A stretch of 64,000 bases of DNA from Euptelea pleiosperma (Eukaryota; Streptophyta; Magnoliopsida; Ranunculales; Eupteleaceae). How positions within the stretch are numbered: position 1 is the stretch's first letter; each line of letters begins with the position of its first letter. The notes beneath the pieces are model-generated. The model saw nothing but the letters and a program-made list of their open reading frames with translations. It was not told the origin of the DNA and ran no database searches. Positions 10,578 to 21,535 of this stretch are shown in pieces. The translations under genes were made by a program, and so were the position numbers. The stretch covers positions 13,832,435 through 13,896,434 of the forward strand of contig CM068546.1 in NCBI GenBank assembly GCA_035048495.1. Reading direction: 5' to 3'.

Positions 10578-11277
10578 TTTGCATGCAGCACTATTCACGC
10601 AACAATATTCATGCAGCACTATTCACAGTTTTGCTCAATGGTTAGGGTTTAGAGATAGAAGAGATACGGTTGGGTTTTCTAGGTCAAACTTGATCAAAAA
10701 AGAAAATAAAGATGGAGAAAGAGAAGAGAATAAGAGAAAAGAGATAGAGATAGAGATAATACCTTTAGGATTCGCATCAAGGAAGAAAAAAACAATCCAC
10801 AAAAGATTTCTCAAGAGCAAAAGTCAATATAATTCATCATCAATGAAAGATTACAACTAAAAGAGTTTATATAATACCTCAAAACACCATAATCTAATCT
10901 CAGCCATCCATCTAATCTAATGGCCATAAAAAAATAAAGCAACTTAAAGTAACTAATCAAAATTACAATAAACCCGCGAACTGTGGCCTAATTGCAAAGA
11001 CACCTAAAACTCTAAAAACATCAAAATAAGCCTAGAAAACTAATAAAAACTCTCCACAAGCTCCCTACGCAGCCCACGTGCATCTTTCCAATGTAGAGTC
11101 TTCATAGTGCACATGAATGTGGGGGTCTGCTCCCATAAATCAAGGAGAACTAAAACTGGGGCCCACATAGTCATCAAAATACAAAGACATGGGTATGGGC
11201 CCAGTTTTCCTCCTCCGTTGGTATACTCTAGGTAAGGACGTGATGTCTTCATCAACTCTCCCCGTCTGAAAAGATTT
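10578..11277 (-). repeat. Possible LTR-retroelement 3' end (degenerate)
   Basis: On the minus strand a purine tract GACGGGGAGAGT (about 11247-11258) is followed by TGATGAAGAC and about 600 bp ending in AT-rich and CT-rich sequence. This resembles a polypurine tract plus LTR. No second LTR was found, so the call is tentative. Confidence 0.3.
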
Positions 11278-11564
11278 TGCCACTGGCGAAATAAAGCTGC
11301 GCCGTTGAGGTTTGAACTCGAACTCGTCTCCAATAATATGTGGTGCATGATGTCCTCGAACGTCCCGTATTGTTCTGAGATCAAGGAGAGGTAAGGTTGG
11401 AAATCAGAGGGGGGAAGATGATTGAACGTTGGATTGTGGTGGTGGTCATCATCATCTTTTTCTGGGTGTGTTCCGAGAGATGGCGGCGGCGAGAGATTAG
11501 GCAGAAGAGATAGGGTTTTCACAGAGATTTCGTTGGAGCAGAGTGGGAGAGATGAGATCGGCAA
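11278..11564 (-). pseudogene. Unidentified gene fragment next to the hAT end
   Basis: The minus-strand frame starts at 11564 and is open for 174 codons to 11040. The first roughly 95 codons look protein-like: a His/Asp-rich linker (DDDDHHH) followed by ISEQYGTFEDIMHHILLE. The remainder beyond about 11278 overlaps the LTR-like sequence and is probably fusion read-through. I do not recognise the family. Its position just inside a conserved hAT terminus, where the sister copy holds DUF247, suggests another captured fragment. Confidence 0.4.
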
Positions 11565-11775
11565 CGCTAATATGTATGGGGATTTTATAATGTATAATTA
11601 TATACTATATTATATGTATTGTTGGGCTCGAGTTGGGTCAGGTACCCCAAGACTCAGCCCGAGCCCAACCCGATTTTGGTCGGGTTTTCATAAATGAGGC
11701 CCGAGCCCGAGTGTTTAAGGGGCCAACCCAACCCGAGCCCAATGTCAGGTTGACCCCACCCAAGTGGCAGGCCTA
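11278..11775. mobile_element. Second member of the hAT family, one end preserved
   Basis: The right end, read on the minus strand from 11775, is TAGGCCTGCCACTTGGG. It is followed by about 145 bp closely resembling the left end of the 994-1901 element (same order of GGGTTGGG, CCCCTTMAACACTCGGGCTCGGGC, AAAACCCGA and GGGCTCGGGCTGAG blocks). Beyond that the interiors differ completely, and this copy carries another gene-like fragment. The opposite end is not visible and may have been lost to the sequence at 10.6-11.3 kb. Confidence 0.68.
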
Positions 11776-12448
11776 GGGGGAGTGGGGGGGCAGAAAAGTC
11801 CAAATCTTCTTAATCAAATTCCCTTGGTAAGTAGTTCATTTATCATGGAATCTATCAAAACACACTACACATTCCTTGACAATGAAGAGGGGAAAAAAAC
11901 ACTTGTTTACATTAAACACTCAAAAACAAGTTAACCCCGTTAACTAAATCGAATTCCCTCGCGACTACATTGGAAAACATGGGACCCATTAAATCAACAC
12001 CTCAAAAATGATGGGAAAATAATAAACAAGACAGATATAAGCACCTAATAAATTACCCGCATCATGTAATAGCAGAAACATGGAAATCCATCAAAGCAGA
12101 CAACATTTCACCACCCGAGAAAAAAATTACTAAACTGTAATATATCACGAAATTAAAAAATTAAAAAATAAATAAGAGAACCCACTTCATATATCGAACT
12201 CCCTCGATGTTTCATTGCAGAATCGTGAAATTCGAAAAAAAAAAATCCAACTACTAGCACATCAGCATTTCCTGACAGATGCCCACATCTTGTGATTGCA
12301 TAAACATGGAACTCAATCCAATCAATTCAATTCAATAACAGTTTACACAAAAATGGTTTCATCACCAAATCTCGCAAGAAAACAAAGATGACCATATCTG
12401 TTAAAAAAATTGGAAGAGCAAAAGAAGAACTGTCTATCTGAGTAGCAC
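11776..12448. other. Intron-like AT-rich DNA
   Basis: No coding potential is seen. On the minus strand it has T-rich, intron-like composition downstream of the possible donor at 12448. Poly-A/T runs and no repeats of note. Confidence 0.35.
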
Positions 12449-12680
12449 CTGAACCAGGACCTTCAGGTCTGCTGCTGCTACTGCAGTGTACTCTGAGCCT
12501 CGCAAACTCTCCTCGGCGTCCAAGGTTTTGTAATTTGAGAACTGAGAAATAACGAGGATTTTGTTGGGGACAAAGGCAAGGAACAACAAGTGAGGAGGAA
12601 GAAGAAGAACAATAACGGCTAGTTTTCATTTGTTTTTGTGGGGGAGAAAATGAGGGTGGTGAAGCTGAAATCCCACTCAT
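12449..12680 (-). CDS. Possible first exon of a plastid-targeted protein
   Basis: The minus-strand ATG at 12680 follows a pyrimidine-rich leader with a T run. It opens a frame rich in Ser, Pro and Arg with few acidic residues at the start, which is typical of a chloroplast transit peptide. It continues to RVHCSSSSRPEGPGS. A good donor site (CAG|GTGCTA) lies at 12449/12448, and downstream sequence to about 11776 is AT-rich and intron-like. If the donor is not used, the frame runs to 12327. Downstream exons are not recognisable, and the hAT copy at 11775 may have displaced them. The product is unknown. It could be a gene remnant or a captured exon. Confidence 0.42.
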
Positions 12681-13702
12681 TCTCTTACTTTTTTTTTTTC
12701 CTTCCCTCCCACTCTCCCACGCAACACAAATGAATTGGGATTATCGGAGGGCCGGTGGTGAGCAGCTGTGCCCGATTTGGGGGAAGTACTCCCTAGTCCA
12801 CACCGTTGGATGGTCTCGAGGACATCCAGATTATTCTACACGGGTGACATGGAGCATCGGACTATTTAGTGCCCCAGTCTTTGCACGACACGAGTCCTGC
12901 GAAACCAAGCCCCTCTTTGGAATTAACCTGGGGATGTTGTTTTGGAAAGGGACGGGAAATTGGCACCCGCGTTTTCGCTCAGCAAACCCAAAAATCCCAA
13001 TCTCCCATTCTTTACTCAGCACACCCATAAAAATAAAAAATAAAAAAAAGCCAAAAAAAAAAAAAAACACAGCCTAGAGGAAGAAGAAAAAAGATGAGGC
13101 CGCCGGCCGTCGCCACCGCAGGTACGTCTCCCCTTTCTCTCTCCCTCTCCCTCTCCCTCTCCATCTCTTTTTCTCTCTCTCACTGGTTTTGGGCTGCCTC
13201 GACAGCCCCCGAGGCCGAGTGTGGCATGCAACACTCGGCAACCCTCGGCACCTCGAGGGAAGCCCAAGGTCGAGTGTGGCATGCCAAACTCGACCTCGGG
13301 GGCTGCCAAGGCATCCCGAAACCATAGAGAGAGAGAGGGGGAGGATGCACCTGCGGTATTGATGGCGGCGGCCTCCTCCTCCTTCTTCTTCTCATTTTTC
13401 TGGTTTTTTTTTTTTTGTTGGGAGAGAGAGAGAGAGAGAGGTATCTGTGGTGGCGGTGGCCTCCTCTTCCTCCTTCTTCGCCTTCTTCTTCTTTTCTTTT
13501 CTTTTCTCTGGTTTTTTTTTTTTGGTGATGGGTTTATTGAAAGGGACAGGATATTGGCACCCACGTTTTCGCTCAGTAAATCCAAAAATCCCCCTCCCTC
13601 CTTTTCCACTCATCACACCCATAAAAAAAACTCAAAAAAAAAAGGGAGAAGAAGAAGAAGAGGACGAGGACAAGGACAACAACGACGCTACCACCGCAGC
13701 AG

Positions 13703-13705
<3 letters not shown>

Positions 13706-13786
<81 letters not shown>
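13706..13786 (+). repeat. (CT)n microsatellite in foldback arm
   Basis: About 40 uninterrupted CT units, facing a shorter (GA)n run at 13902-13922 across the hairpin centre. The long reading frames through it are artefacts. Confidence 0.97.
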
Positions 13787-13789
<3 letters not shown>

Positions 13790-13906
13790 TCTGGGCTGCA
13801 TCAGTAGCCCCCGAGGCCGAGTGTCGAATGCCACACTTGGTAGCCCTATCAAGTGTGGCATTCCACACTCGACCTCGGGGGCTGCCGAGGCAGCCCAGAA
13901 TTGAGA
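13790..13906. repeat. Perfect-type hairpin core of the foldback unit
   Basis: Arms of about 50 bp: CTGGGCTGC..AGCCCCCGAGG then CCGAGTGT, and the reverse order CTCGACCTCGGGGGCTGCC then GAGGCAGCCCAG. The loop is about 10 nt near 13852. A related, more diverged core is at 13186-13325. Confidence 0.8.
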
Positions 13907-15607
13907 GAGAGAGAGAGAGAGAGGTACCTGCCGTGGCCTCCTCTTCCTCATCCTCCTCCTTCTTCTCTGTTTTTTTTTTTTTTTTTTTTTTGTGGATGGG
14001 TGTAATGAGTGATGGGTATACTGAGCGAAAATGTGGGTGCCAATATCCCATCCCTTTGGAAAAAGATGTACCAAGGGATACCTGAAACTTTTTGGCGTGC
14101 AGAAGCACGATTCTTGTTACTCAAAGCTGTAATCTGGGCCCACTAACCGCATGGATGTTCTGCCCACCCCATCGATATACACACCAAAAATCACATTGAT
14201 TGGTAATCTCCAATCATTAGATTTTAGTACTTTTTAAGATGTGATTCTAGCCTTTGAATTCAACCATTATTTTTAGTACTAAAACCAACGGCTAAAAATC
14301 ATCAAACAAGTTGATTTTTTATATGAATGTCTACCAAGAGGTGGACTAAACCTCCATGCAGTCAGTGGGCTCAGATGGAAGCGGTGAGTAACAAAAATCG
14401 TGCTTCCACACACCATTAAGTTTCAAGTATACTTGAGATGTAACAAGATATACCTAAGATTTTTTTTAAAGTTGGATCGTGATGTAACAAGGTACACCTG
14501 AGATTTTTTTTTAAATGCAGAAGCGCATTTTTGTTACTCAGCTGTCATCTGGGCCCACTAACTGCATGGATGTTTGGCCCACCTTTTATTAGACATTCTT
14601 ACCAAAAATCGGCTTGTTTGGTGATTTTTAGCCATTGGTTTTCGTACTCAAAAAAATAGTTTAATTCAACGGCTATAAGCACGCCTTAAAAAGTACTAAA
14701 ATCTAATGTTTAAAGATTACCAATCAGAGTGATTTTTGGTGTGTATAGGGGGGTGAGATAAACACATGCGGTCAATGGGCCTAGGTGACAGAGGTGAGTA
14801 ACAAAAATCGTGCTTCCGCATTTGAAGAAGTCTCATGTATACCTTGTTACATCTTTTTCCTTTAAAGTTAGCTTAATTTTAAGGAAAGAGATGTAACAAT
14901 ATATGCATGGCACTTTTTGGCGTGAGGAAGCGGCCTTTTTGTTACTCACTGCTTTCATCTGAGCCCACTGACCGCATAGATGTTTAGCCCAACCCTAGGT
15001 GGATATACACACCAAAAATCACTGTGATTGGCAATCTCTAGCCATTAGATTTTAGTATTTTCAAGGCCTGATTCTAGCCGTTGAATTCAACCATATTTTT
15101 TGAGTACCAAAACCAACGGCTAAAAATCATCAAACAAGCTGATTTTTTTGTATGAATGTCTACCAAGGGGTGGGGTGAACATCCATGAGGTCAGTGGGCC
15201 CAAATGACAATGATGAGTAACAAAAATCGTGCTTCCTCATGCCAAAATGTGTCAGGTATACCTTGTTACATCACGACCCTTTTCTAAAGGAAAAAAGACA
15301 TAACAATGTATATATACCTCAGACTTTTTCAAGTGCGGAAGCATGATTTTTGTTACTCACTGCTATAATTTGATCCCACTAACCGCATGGATGTTTATCC
15401 CACCCCTTGGTGGATATACACACCAAAAATCACCTTGGTTGCTAATCTCTAACCATTAGATTTTAGTACTTTCAAAGGTGTGCTTATAGTCATTGAATTA
15501 TTCAACCATTTTTTGAGTACTAAATCAACGGATAAAAATCGTCAAACAAGCTGATTTTTGGTATGAATGTCTACTAAGGGGTGGACTAAACATCTATGCG
15601 GTCAATG

Positions 15608-17184
15608 TGGAAGGAATATTTTCATATTCTAATTTGGCAAAGATTCCGTATGACATAAAACATTCATGTAACCTTACCTATGAGCACCAAGTGTAGTTTG
15701 AAGATGACGTGGTACGCATACTTCATCAACTACGTGAAGACTAGAAGACAAAGACAGTAAGGATCAGACGATTGACAACAGGAGTTATCTGAGTAACTAC
15801 CCATTTATCGATTTTAGATCGTGTACACTCGCTTAGGAAGGTAAGTGACTTAGTGGCCATAGAAATAGGTTTAAATGAATAAAATATAATGGTCAAACCT
15901 AGTCATTGGACAGACACGAGTCTAAGTCAATATTATTAACTTCTGGGAAAGTCCAATCGATTGGACTATTTGGGCCAATCGATTGGACAAAGCCCAATCG
16001 ATTGGTAACCTCTTTTAAATCGATTGGAATCTACGTGACAGAACTTAATCAAAGCCCAATCGATTGGAGACCTCTATTAAATCGATTGGAGTCTACGAGA
16101 TAGAACTCAATCAAAGTCAAGTCAATTGGAGACCACTGTTAAATCAATTGGAGCTTACGGGACAGAAACTTAGTTAAGTCCGATCATAGTACAATCGATT
16201 GGATTTACGAAGGAAAAACCCATCCGTACAAGACCAATCGATTGGACCAAGAGTACAATCAATTGAACTTCACACGGATTGAGTCTTTCTCAGACCCAAA
16301 ATTCTAATTTCCACTCTCCCACTTTCTAAAAGACTCTGGGCTACGAATTCTATAAATATAACTCCTCTCTGGCTTTACAAAACACACTTCTATACTTAGA
16401 ATACAGAGAAGAAAGTTTTATTTATCAAGAGTGTCCATTAGAAGAGCAAAAAGCTTTTAGTTCTCATAAATATCTTGTGACCTTTTTCTCTTCTAGATCA
16501 AAGCCAAAAGCTTGATCTCTTACTCAGCTTAGGTATTCCACATAGATACTTGACCTAGTAGTCTGAGAGTACCAGTGCGTCTCAACACTATTTGAGTGAC
16601 TTAGGGTTCAGGGTGTACTGAATCCTTCACCTTCAGCAAAGGCTGGAGAGTTGAGAATAATGATTGGAGTGGCTGATCGAAGGTAGGTTTGGGATGTACC
16701 AAACTGAACAAGCGGACAAGGCTTCTTTGTTGGGAGGGAGCATGTGGATTCGTAGCATTGATTCAGAGGACGCGGACGCATTGGTAGTAGGCCTTGGCTA
16801 AGGTTGGAAGCTGCATTTACAACGGTGTTGTGTAGGTAACCTTTGTTTCGTTTAATTTTTCAATTAGTGATACTTTTTGTCTGGACGTGGTCCCGTGGTT
16901 TTCCTTGGCTAAGGTTTCCACGTAAAAACTCTTTGTCTTATGGATGTTTGATTGTTGTTCTGCTAAATCTATTTATTAGACCAAACGACGAAAAGATAAT
17001 ATACCACGGAGGTATATTTGAATTGAGTCAGTTTTGATAATCCTTTTTATCAATCAACTAAGGCATGCGAGTTTATCACCTACCTTGACCAGTAAACTTG
17101 TGATAGGTTAGATTAATTTTGAATAACCTAACCACCCCTCCCTTCTAAGTATTTCTGATTAAAGAGAATGGATCGTATTTTTCA
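15608..17184 (+). mobile_element. Solo LTR with CCAATCGATTGG repeats
   Basis: It starts TGGAAGG and ends TTTTTCA, with a perfect 5-bp target duplication CAATG at 15603-15607 and 17185-17189. The 1577-bp unit interrupts MITE copy 4, whose sequence resumes at 17190. It is therefore a solo LTR left by recombination. Between about 15950 and 16270 it carries about ten copies or near-copies of the palindrome CCAATCGATTGG. Other members of the family, reversed, are at 17.9-24.1 kb, 41.7-43.1 kb and, as fragments, at 52.4-53.0 and 58.2-58.9 kb. A TATAAATA box lies at about 16351, a plausible LTR promoter. Confidence 0.92.
16351..16359 (+). promoter_or_regulatory. TATA box of the solo LTR
   Basis: TATAAATAT follows the CCAATCGATTGG cluster by about 90 bp and precedes AAAACACACTTC, so transcription would start near 16380. 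This is the expected U3/R layout. Confidence 0.5.
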
Positions 17185-17262
17185 CAATGGACCCAGATGG
17201 CAGCGGTGAGTAACAAAAATGTGCTTCCGCATTTGAAAAATCGTCAGTATACCTTGTTACAT

Positions 17263-17610
17263 TAACCCCTTTGTAAAATGTAAAACTAATTTCTACAGCC
17301 TAAAACTCACGTTTTATAACACATCCAGCCCCTCATCATCACGCCATGCCGTACAATGGGAAACTATCAGTCACTTATAACAGTGGGCTCCAATCCCTTC
17401 TGAGCAAAACATTTCTTCCTTTTCTATCCTTATGCCTCATCTGGCACTTCTCCAGAGTCACTAATAGATCTATGCATGTAGTGGGTCCTAGAAAAGGCAG
17501 CTCAGCATGGGCCTAATGGCTAGGATGCCTTATGGCGCATGCATGTGGTGACACGTGGATAGCATGGCAACTAGAGAAGGCAACTCAGCATGGCGACTTG
17601 ACTGGGTGGG
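17263..17610. other. Non-coding spacer
   Basis: No gene or clear repeat border. Contains several GCATG words only. Confidence 0.4.
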
Positions 17611-17948
17611 AGAGAATTTTTGAAGCAACGGGATTTTTGAAATGACGATCATGCGCCCAATGATCATGCACCACATATACCCATGGTTACTTTTAAATTT
17701 TTTTAAAAAACCAAAGCCTTATATGATCCCACCTCTTCAAAAATCCCGCATCTTCAAAAAGAGAATTTTTTAAGCATAGGAAATTTAAAAGCAGAGATCA
17801 TGCGCCAATGATAGTCCATCAGGTACACCTAAAGGTAGGGGAAATAATATTGCGCCAGGTTTACCCTTGTGTACCTGGCACAATATCATTGGGTGCATGA
17901 TCGTTCCTTCAAAAATCATGTTGTTTCTTAAATAATTGTTCATTCTCT
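17611..17948. mobile_element. Inverted-repeat MITE with AGAGAAT ends
   Basis: The left arm AGAGAATTTTTGAAG...GGGATTTTTGAA...CGATCATGCGCCCAATGAT is mirrored at 17880-17948, with small indels. A third copy of the arm (17759-17812) shows an internal duplication. No coding sequence. Class unknown. Confidence 0.55.
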
Positions 17949-18566
17949 TTTACACAAAATACCTAGAAGGGGGGTTGATTAGGTATTTAAAAATTACTTT
18001 AACCTAAACAACTTTACTGGTCTAGTAGGTGTAAATAAAATTGCATACCAAAATAAAGCAGTTGATTGATAATGATGAGATTATCTCAACCGACTATGAT
18101 CAAATATATCTACGTCATATATTATCTCTGTATCATTTGAGTTAATCAAAAAATAATGCGGAAATCAAGCAACACATAACACATGTGATCTTTTTACATG
18201 GAAACATTAGCCAAGGAAAAATCACAGGACCACGTTCAGATGGAAAGTATCACTAACTGAAAAGTTATGAGTTGTAAAAGTTATCTACGCAGCACCATTG
18301 CAAACGCAGCTTCCAACCTTAGCCAATGCCTACTACCAATGCGTCCACGTCCTCTGACTCCACGCTACGAATTCACACGCGCCCTTTCAATCACGAAGCC
18401 TTTGTCGCTTGTTCAGTTCAGTACACTCCAAACCTCAATTCGATCAGTACACACCGATTTTAATTCTCAGACGACAGTCTCTACTGAAGGTGAATGATTC
18501 AGTACACCTTGAACCCCACAAGTGCTCAAGAGTGTTGAGTCACACTGGTACTCTTTGACTACTAGG

Positions 18567-21535
18567 TTATGTGATATTCGCTCAAAAGTGCTTATTTTAA
18601 GCCATTATCCTTATAGCGATGTTGCATTCTCCTGCGTAAAACTTATCTTTTCATCGACTTTTCCACATAAGAGTTTCTTCCATTGCGTAGAATGCATTCT
18701 TTAGACGAAAATCGACTATTTGCATGAAATAAACGCATTTCAGATAGTCCAGTATCAAGCCATTTTAGTTGAATCTCATTACGTGCTTTTTCACTTGCAG
18801 GAGACCCTATCGGGCGATTCTTGAGAACTAGCGGGCCCACTATCAACCACAGAAGACTTCTATCAAAGCTTAAAGAGCAAACAGGCTAGGATAAAAAAAA
18901 ATAAAAGACATGTACGGGCAAAGCTAGAGGATCGTAGAGCCGGAACAAAGACTAAGGGAGAGAAGAATAGCTAGAGACTAAGAGAAGGACTTAGGTGTTA
19001 AATGCCACACCAATTGACATCAAATGATAAGTTTGACTTATTGGTGGAGCGGACGAGAGAGAAAAAAGAAGACCAGGGTTCAAGACCCTCTAAGGCTTTT
19101 ATTTTTATACTTTTTCTCTCACTTCTTTCTTATTTCTCACTCTATCTATTTTGGCCCATTACCTAAGCCCATGGCCCATGACCCATGACCCATACACATG
19201 CCCATGTCCATGCCCATTTGCAACGACAAGAGAGAATTGGTCTCACTTGACCGATTCTTCTCTCCCCCATCTCTCTCTATCCTAGTCACTTTCTCTCTCA
19301 TCTAACTAACCCATTCCAACCGTTCGATCTCTCTAGATCCAACGGTCATCATTTTTACAACAAGCAAAAAAAAAAAAGTCTATTAGAGATCTACGATCTC
19401 TCTTTCTTGGGTTGGTTCCCCTCCCCCTTCTCTTCTTCTCTTTCTTCTTTCTTTCTCTTCTTCTTCACCCTTCTTCTCTGGCGAGCAACTCCGGCGAGCT
19501 CACCATTAACGCCTCCACCTCGAGGTGCAAAGCGTCAAACAACAACGTATCCTTGCTGCCCATTCCATCCGCCACAATCAAAGGCTACAATCATCAATCC
19601 TATTGAGGTCTATCCAATCGAAGTTGCATCATCTACCTCTTCAATGATAAGCTTCTCTCTAATTCATCTCTTTAACCTTCCTACCTTCTTTCTCTCTCTT
19701 CTTTCCCTCTCTACCTTTACATATTTTCTAGGGTAATATTTTAATGGCTTTCTAGATTAATTTGATTTAATGTTATTTTCGTTGTAAATCATTTGAACAA
19801 GCATTGTAAGCATTTGTTTTTAATTTAATGAAAGACTTTTAAATTTAAGTTTAAGTTGTTTTCATTTATTGTGTTTTTCATTCTCGTTTCTCTTATATTT
19901 TTTTTATTCTAATAGTTTTAACAACAATCTCAAGCATATTTTAAATCAACCTCCACCATTCTCACCCTTCCATTTATTCCGAGCATTTTCTGATTATTCT
20001 TGTTTCTTATTGTGCTAACTAATCCCAAGTGCGGACGATATCCGACACGAGCCACTGTGCAAGTCTGCTTATTTGTAGATTAAGTGAACGAATTCGGAGA
20101 AATTACAAATATTGTTGAAATCAAGAGTTTTCAATCCAACGACATGGAAAAACCTTAATTTTAAATGGCAACGTTGCCACTCGATTGACGGGATTGCAAA
20201 AGACGAACATGAATTCAGAAAGCTACTTATTCATGAAGATCCGATTCAAATCAGAAACTTTTCATTTTATTTTTCACATTTTCCACTTATTATTTTAATG
20301 CCTTGGACGGCCGAGTGCAAAGTTGTAATAACTTAGGGATTCATTTTCTCTCCTTTTAGAATAACTGCTAGATAATAAATTAATTAAAAATACAAAAAAT
20401 ATTGGGGTCAGATTTTGATTATGCTGTTTCTAGTTAGATCACCATTAGTTATTTGATTCATTTTGGAAGGTTTCCAACTCTGGGTAATTCAAAAGTAGAT
20501 ATTTCCGATCCCTAATTCGGGAATAACTAAAGTTGAATTTCAAACCTTAATTGGAACTAATTCACAATACCTACCCTAAATCATTGCGTGTTTTTCGAAA
20601 CCCCAAAGGCAGTATATCTTCCAAATCCATACCATAGACCATTGTAGACTAACGTGATTGCAGATTGCGTTTACCAAGTGAGTAGGGAGCGAAAGCTCAA
20701 AGAGGTGGAGTCGGGCCCAAGCCCATTTGGATACCCATCCCTATCTCACGGAGGAAACCTTGTGCGTAGCCAACGAGCAGGTAAGTTTCTACACCTCACC
20801 TTGAGTGTGATCGTGATCATTGTGCAAATACTGTGCCGATTGTTTATTTGCTTTTGCAACACTTATCGAAATTGCTTGGTTTGGCCGTAATAAAATACAT
20901 AAAGAGCAAACCCAGCTCTAACTTGAAACTGGTGGGATTTCATCACTCACCTCGTCATTCCAGCTTTTGTGCAACCACAGCCAAAAATTAAAATCAATCA
21001 AAAAGTAGAGCCCAATTAGATCGGTGTTCAAGGAAAACTCCACATAAAGCGACCCCTTCAAAGATCAAGTCGATTAAGCCCATGAGTGCGGGTCCCTATT
21101 ATTTAACATAGGTCCCTACTACTCAAGTATACCGAGCTCGTAAGTGGCCTCGTTGATTGTCGGTCGGATTAGCTTAGTGTCGAATTAGGAACACGAACCA
21201 ACCCTAGCTCCTCTTCTGGGAAAACTCATCTTCACGCTTGACAAATCTGGTTAGTCTAGGGCGTACTTAAGTCAACCGATGTACCGCACGTCTGTCTAGG
21301 CTTTGGATTATCTTACAGTCAACTTGAGTTAGTACTAGCAGATTTGCTTTGAAGAGTGTATCCTGGTGAGAACCTATAGAGTGAAAAGTTGGTCCGACGG
21401 GTAATTGAAGATAAACCAGTGGTCCGCCCACTATCATAATCTACACTATCCCTACACTAACAAGATAATTCATAATACTATCCTGATTGTATAGGTTAAG
21501 ATTATCTGTTGCTCTGTGTGCATCATCTAGGCTCA
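18567..21535 (+). repeat. About 3-kb LTR of the large-LTR family
   Basis: It starts TGATATTCGCTCAAAAGTGC and ends GGCTCA just before TTTGGTATCATAACC (21536-21550). Landmarks shared with other copies are CGACGAAAA-type blocks near 18.7 kb, a tRNA-like segment near 19.05 kb, CCATGGCCCATG runs near 19.17 kb, and a GTGCGGACGATATCCGACAC box at 20029-20048. The assignment as one LTR depends on the primer site and is an inference. Confidence 0.55.
19028..19092 (+). promoter_or_regulatory. tRNA-like A/B-box segment within the LTR
   Basis: TTATTGGTGGAGCGGACGAG resembles a Pol III A box region, and GGTTCAAGACCCTC 27 bp later resembles a B box (GGTTCRANNCC). It recurs in two other copies (about 24583-24640, and reversed at 38643-38695). 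This could be a SINE-like insertion fixed in the LTR family. Confidence 0.45.

Larger units (their letters stand above)
12938..14064. mobile_element. Foldback/MITE cluster with long inverted repeats
   Basis: The outer ends are inverted copies: left GGAAAGGGACGGGAAATTGG then GCACCC and TTTTCGCTCAG, right its reverse complement (13990-14060). A 5-bp repeat GATGT flanks them (12933-12937 and 14065-14069). A third, internal copy of the same end starts at 13536. Each unit runs end - A-rich - GAAGAAG - CACCGCAGGTAC - (CT)n - palindromic centre - (GA)n - GTACCTGC - CTTCTTC - T-rich - inverted end. Unit 2 (13536-14064) is nearly palindromic over its whole 530 bp. Unit 1 has lost its right end and has a duplicated right arm. 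No transposase. Confidence 0.75.
14065..17262. mobile_element. Tandem cluster of four related foldback MITEs
   Basis: Copies lie at about 14067-14450, 14482-14848, 14890-15273 and 15297-17262, the last split by a solo LTR. Each has ends close to TGTAACAAGGTATACCTGAG and inner arms with GTTACTCAC, GGGCCCACTGACCGCATGG and CACACCAAAAATCA, followed by the reverse complement after a centre with CCAACGGCTAAAAATCA. The copies differ by substitutions and small indels, so they are not recent duplicates. No coding sequence. Target duplications are obscured because the copies abut. Confidence 0.78.

Noticed and set aside
13016..14108. Several long frames (about 130-230 codons) on both strands
   Set aside because: They are translations of microsatellites and hairpin arms (runs of SL, ER and KKK), with no domain and similar frames on opposite strands.
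15950..16270. Regular CCAATCGATTGG words as a CRISPR or satellite array
   Set aside because: Spacing is irregular, and the words lie inside a bounded LTR with a 5-bp target duplication.
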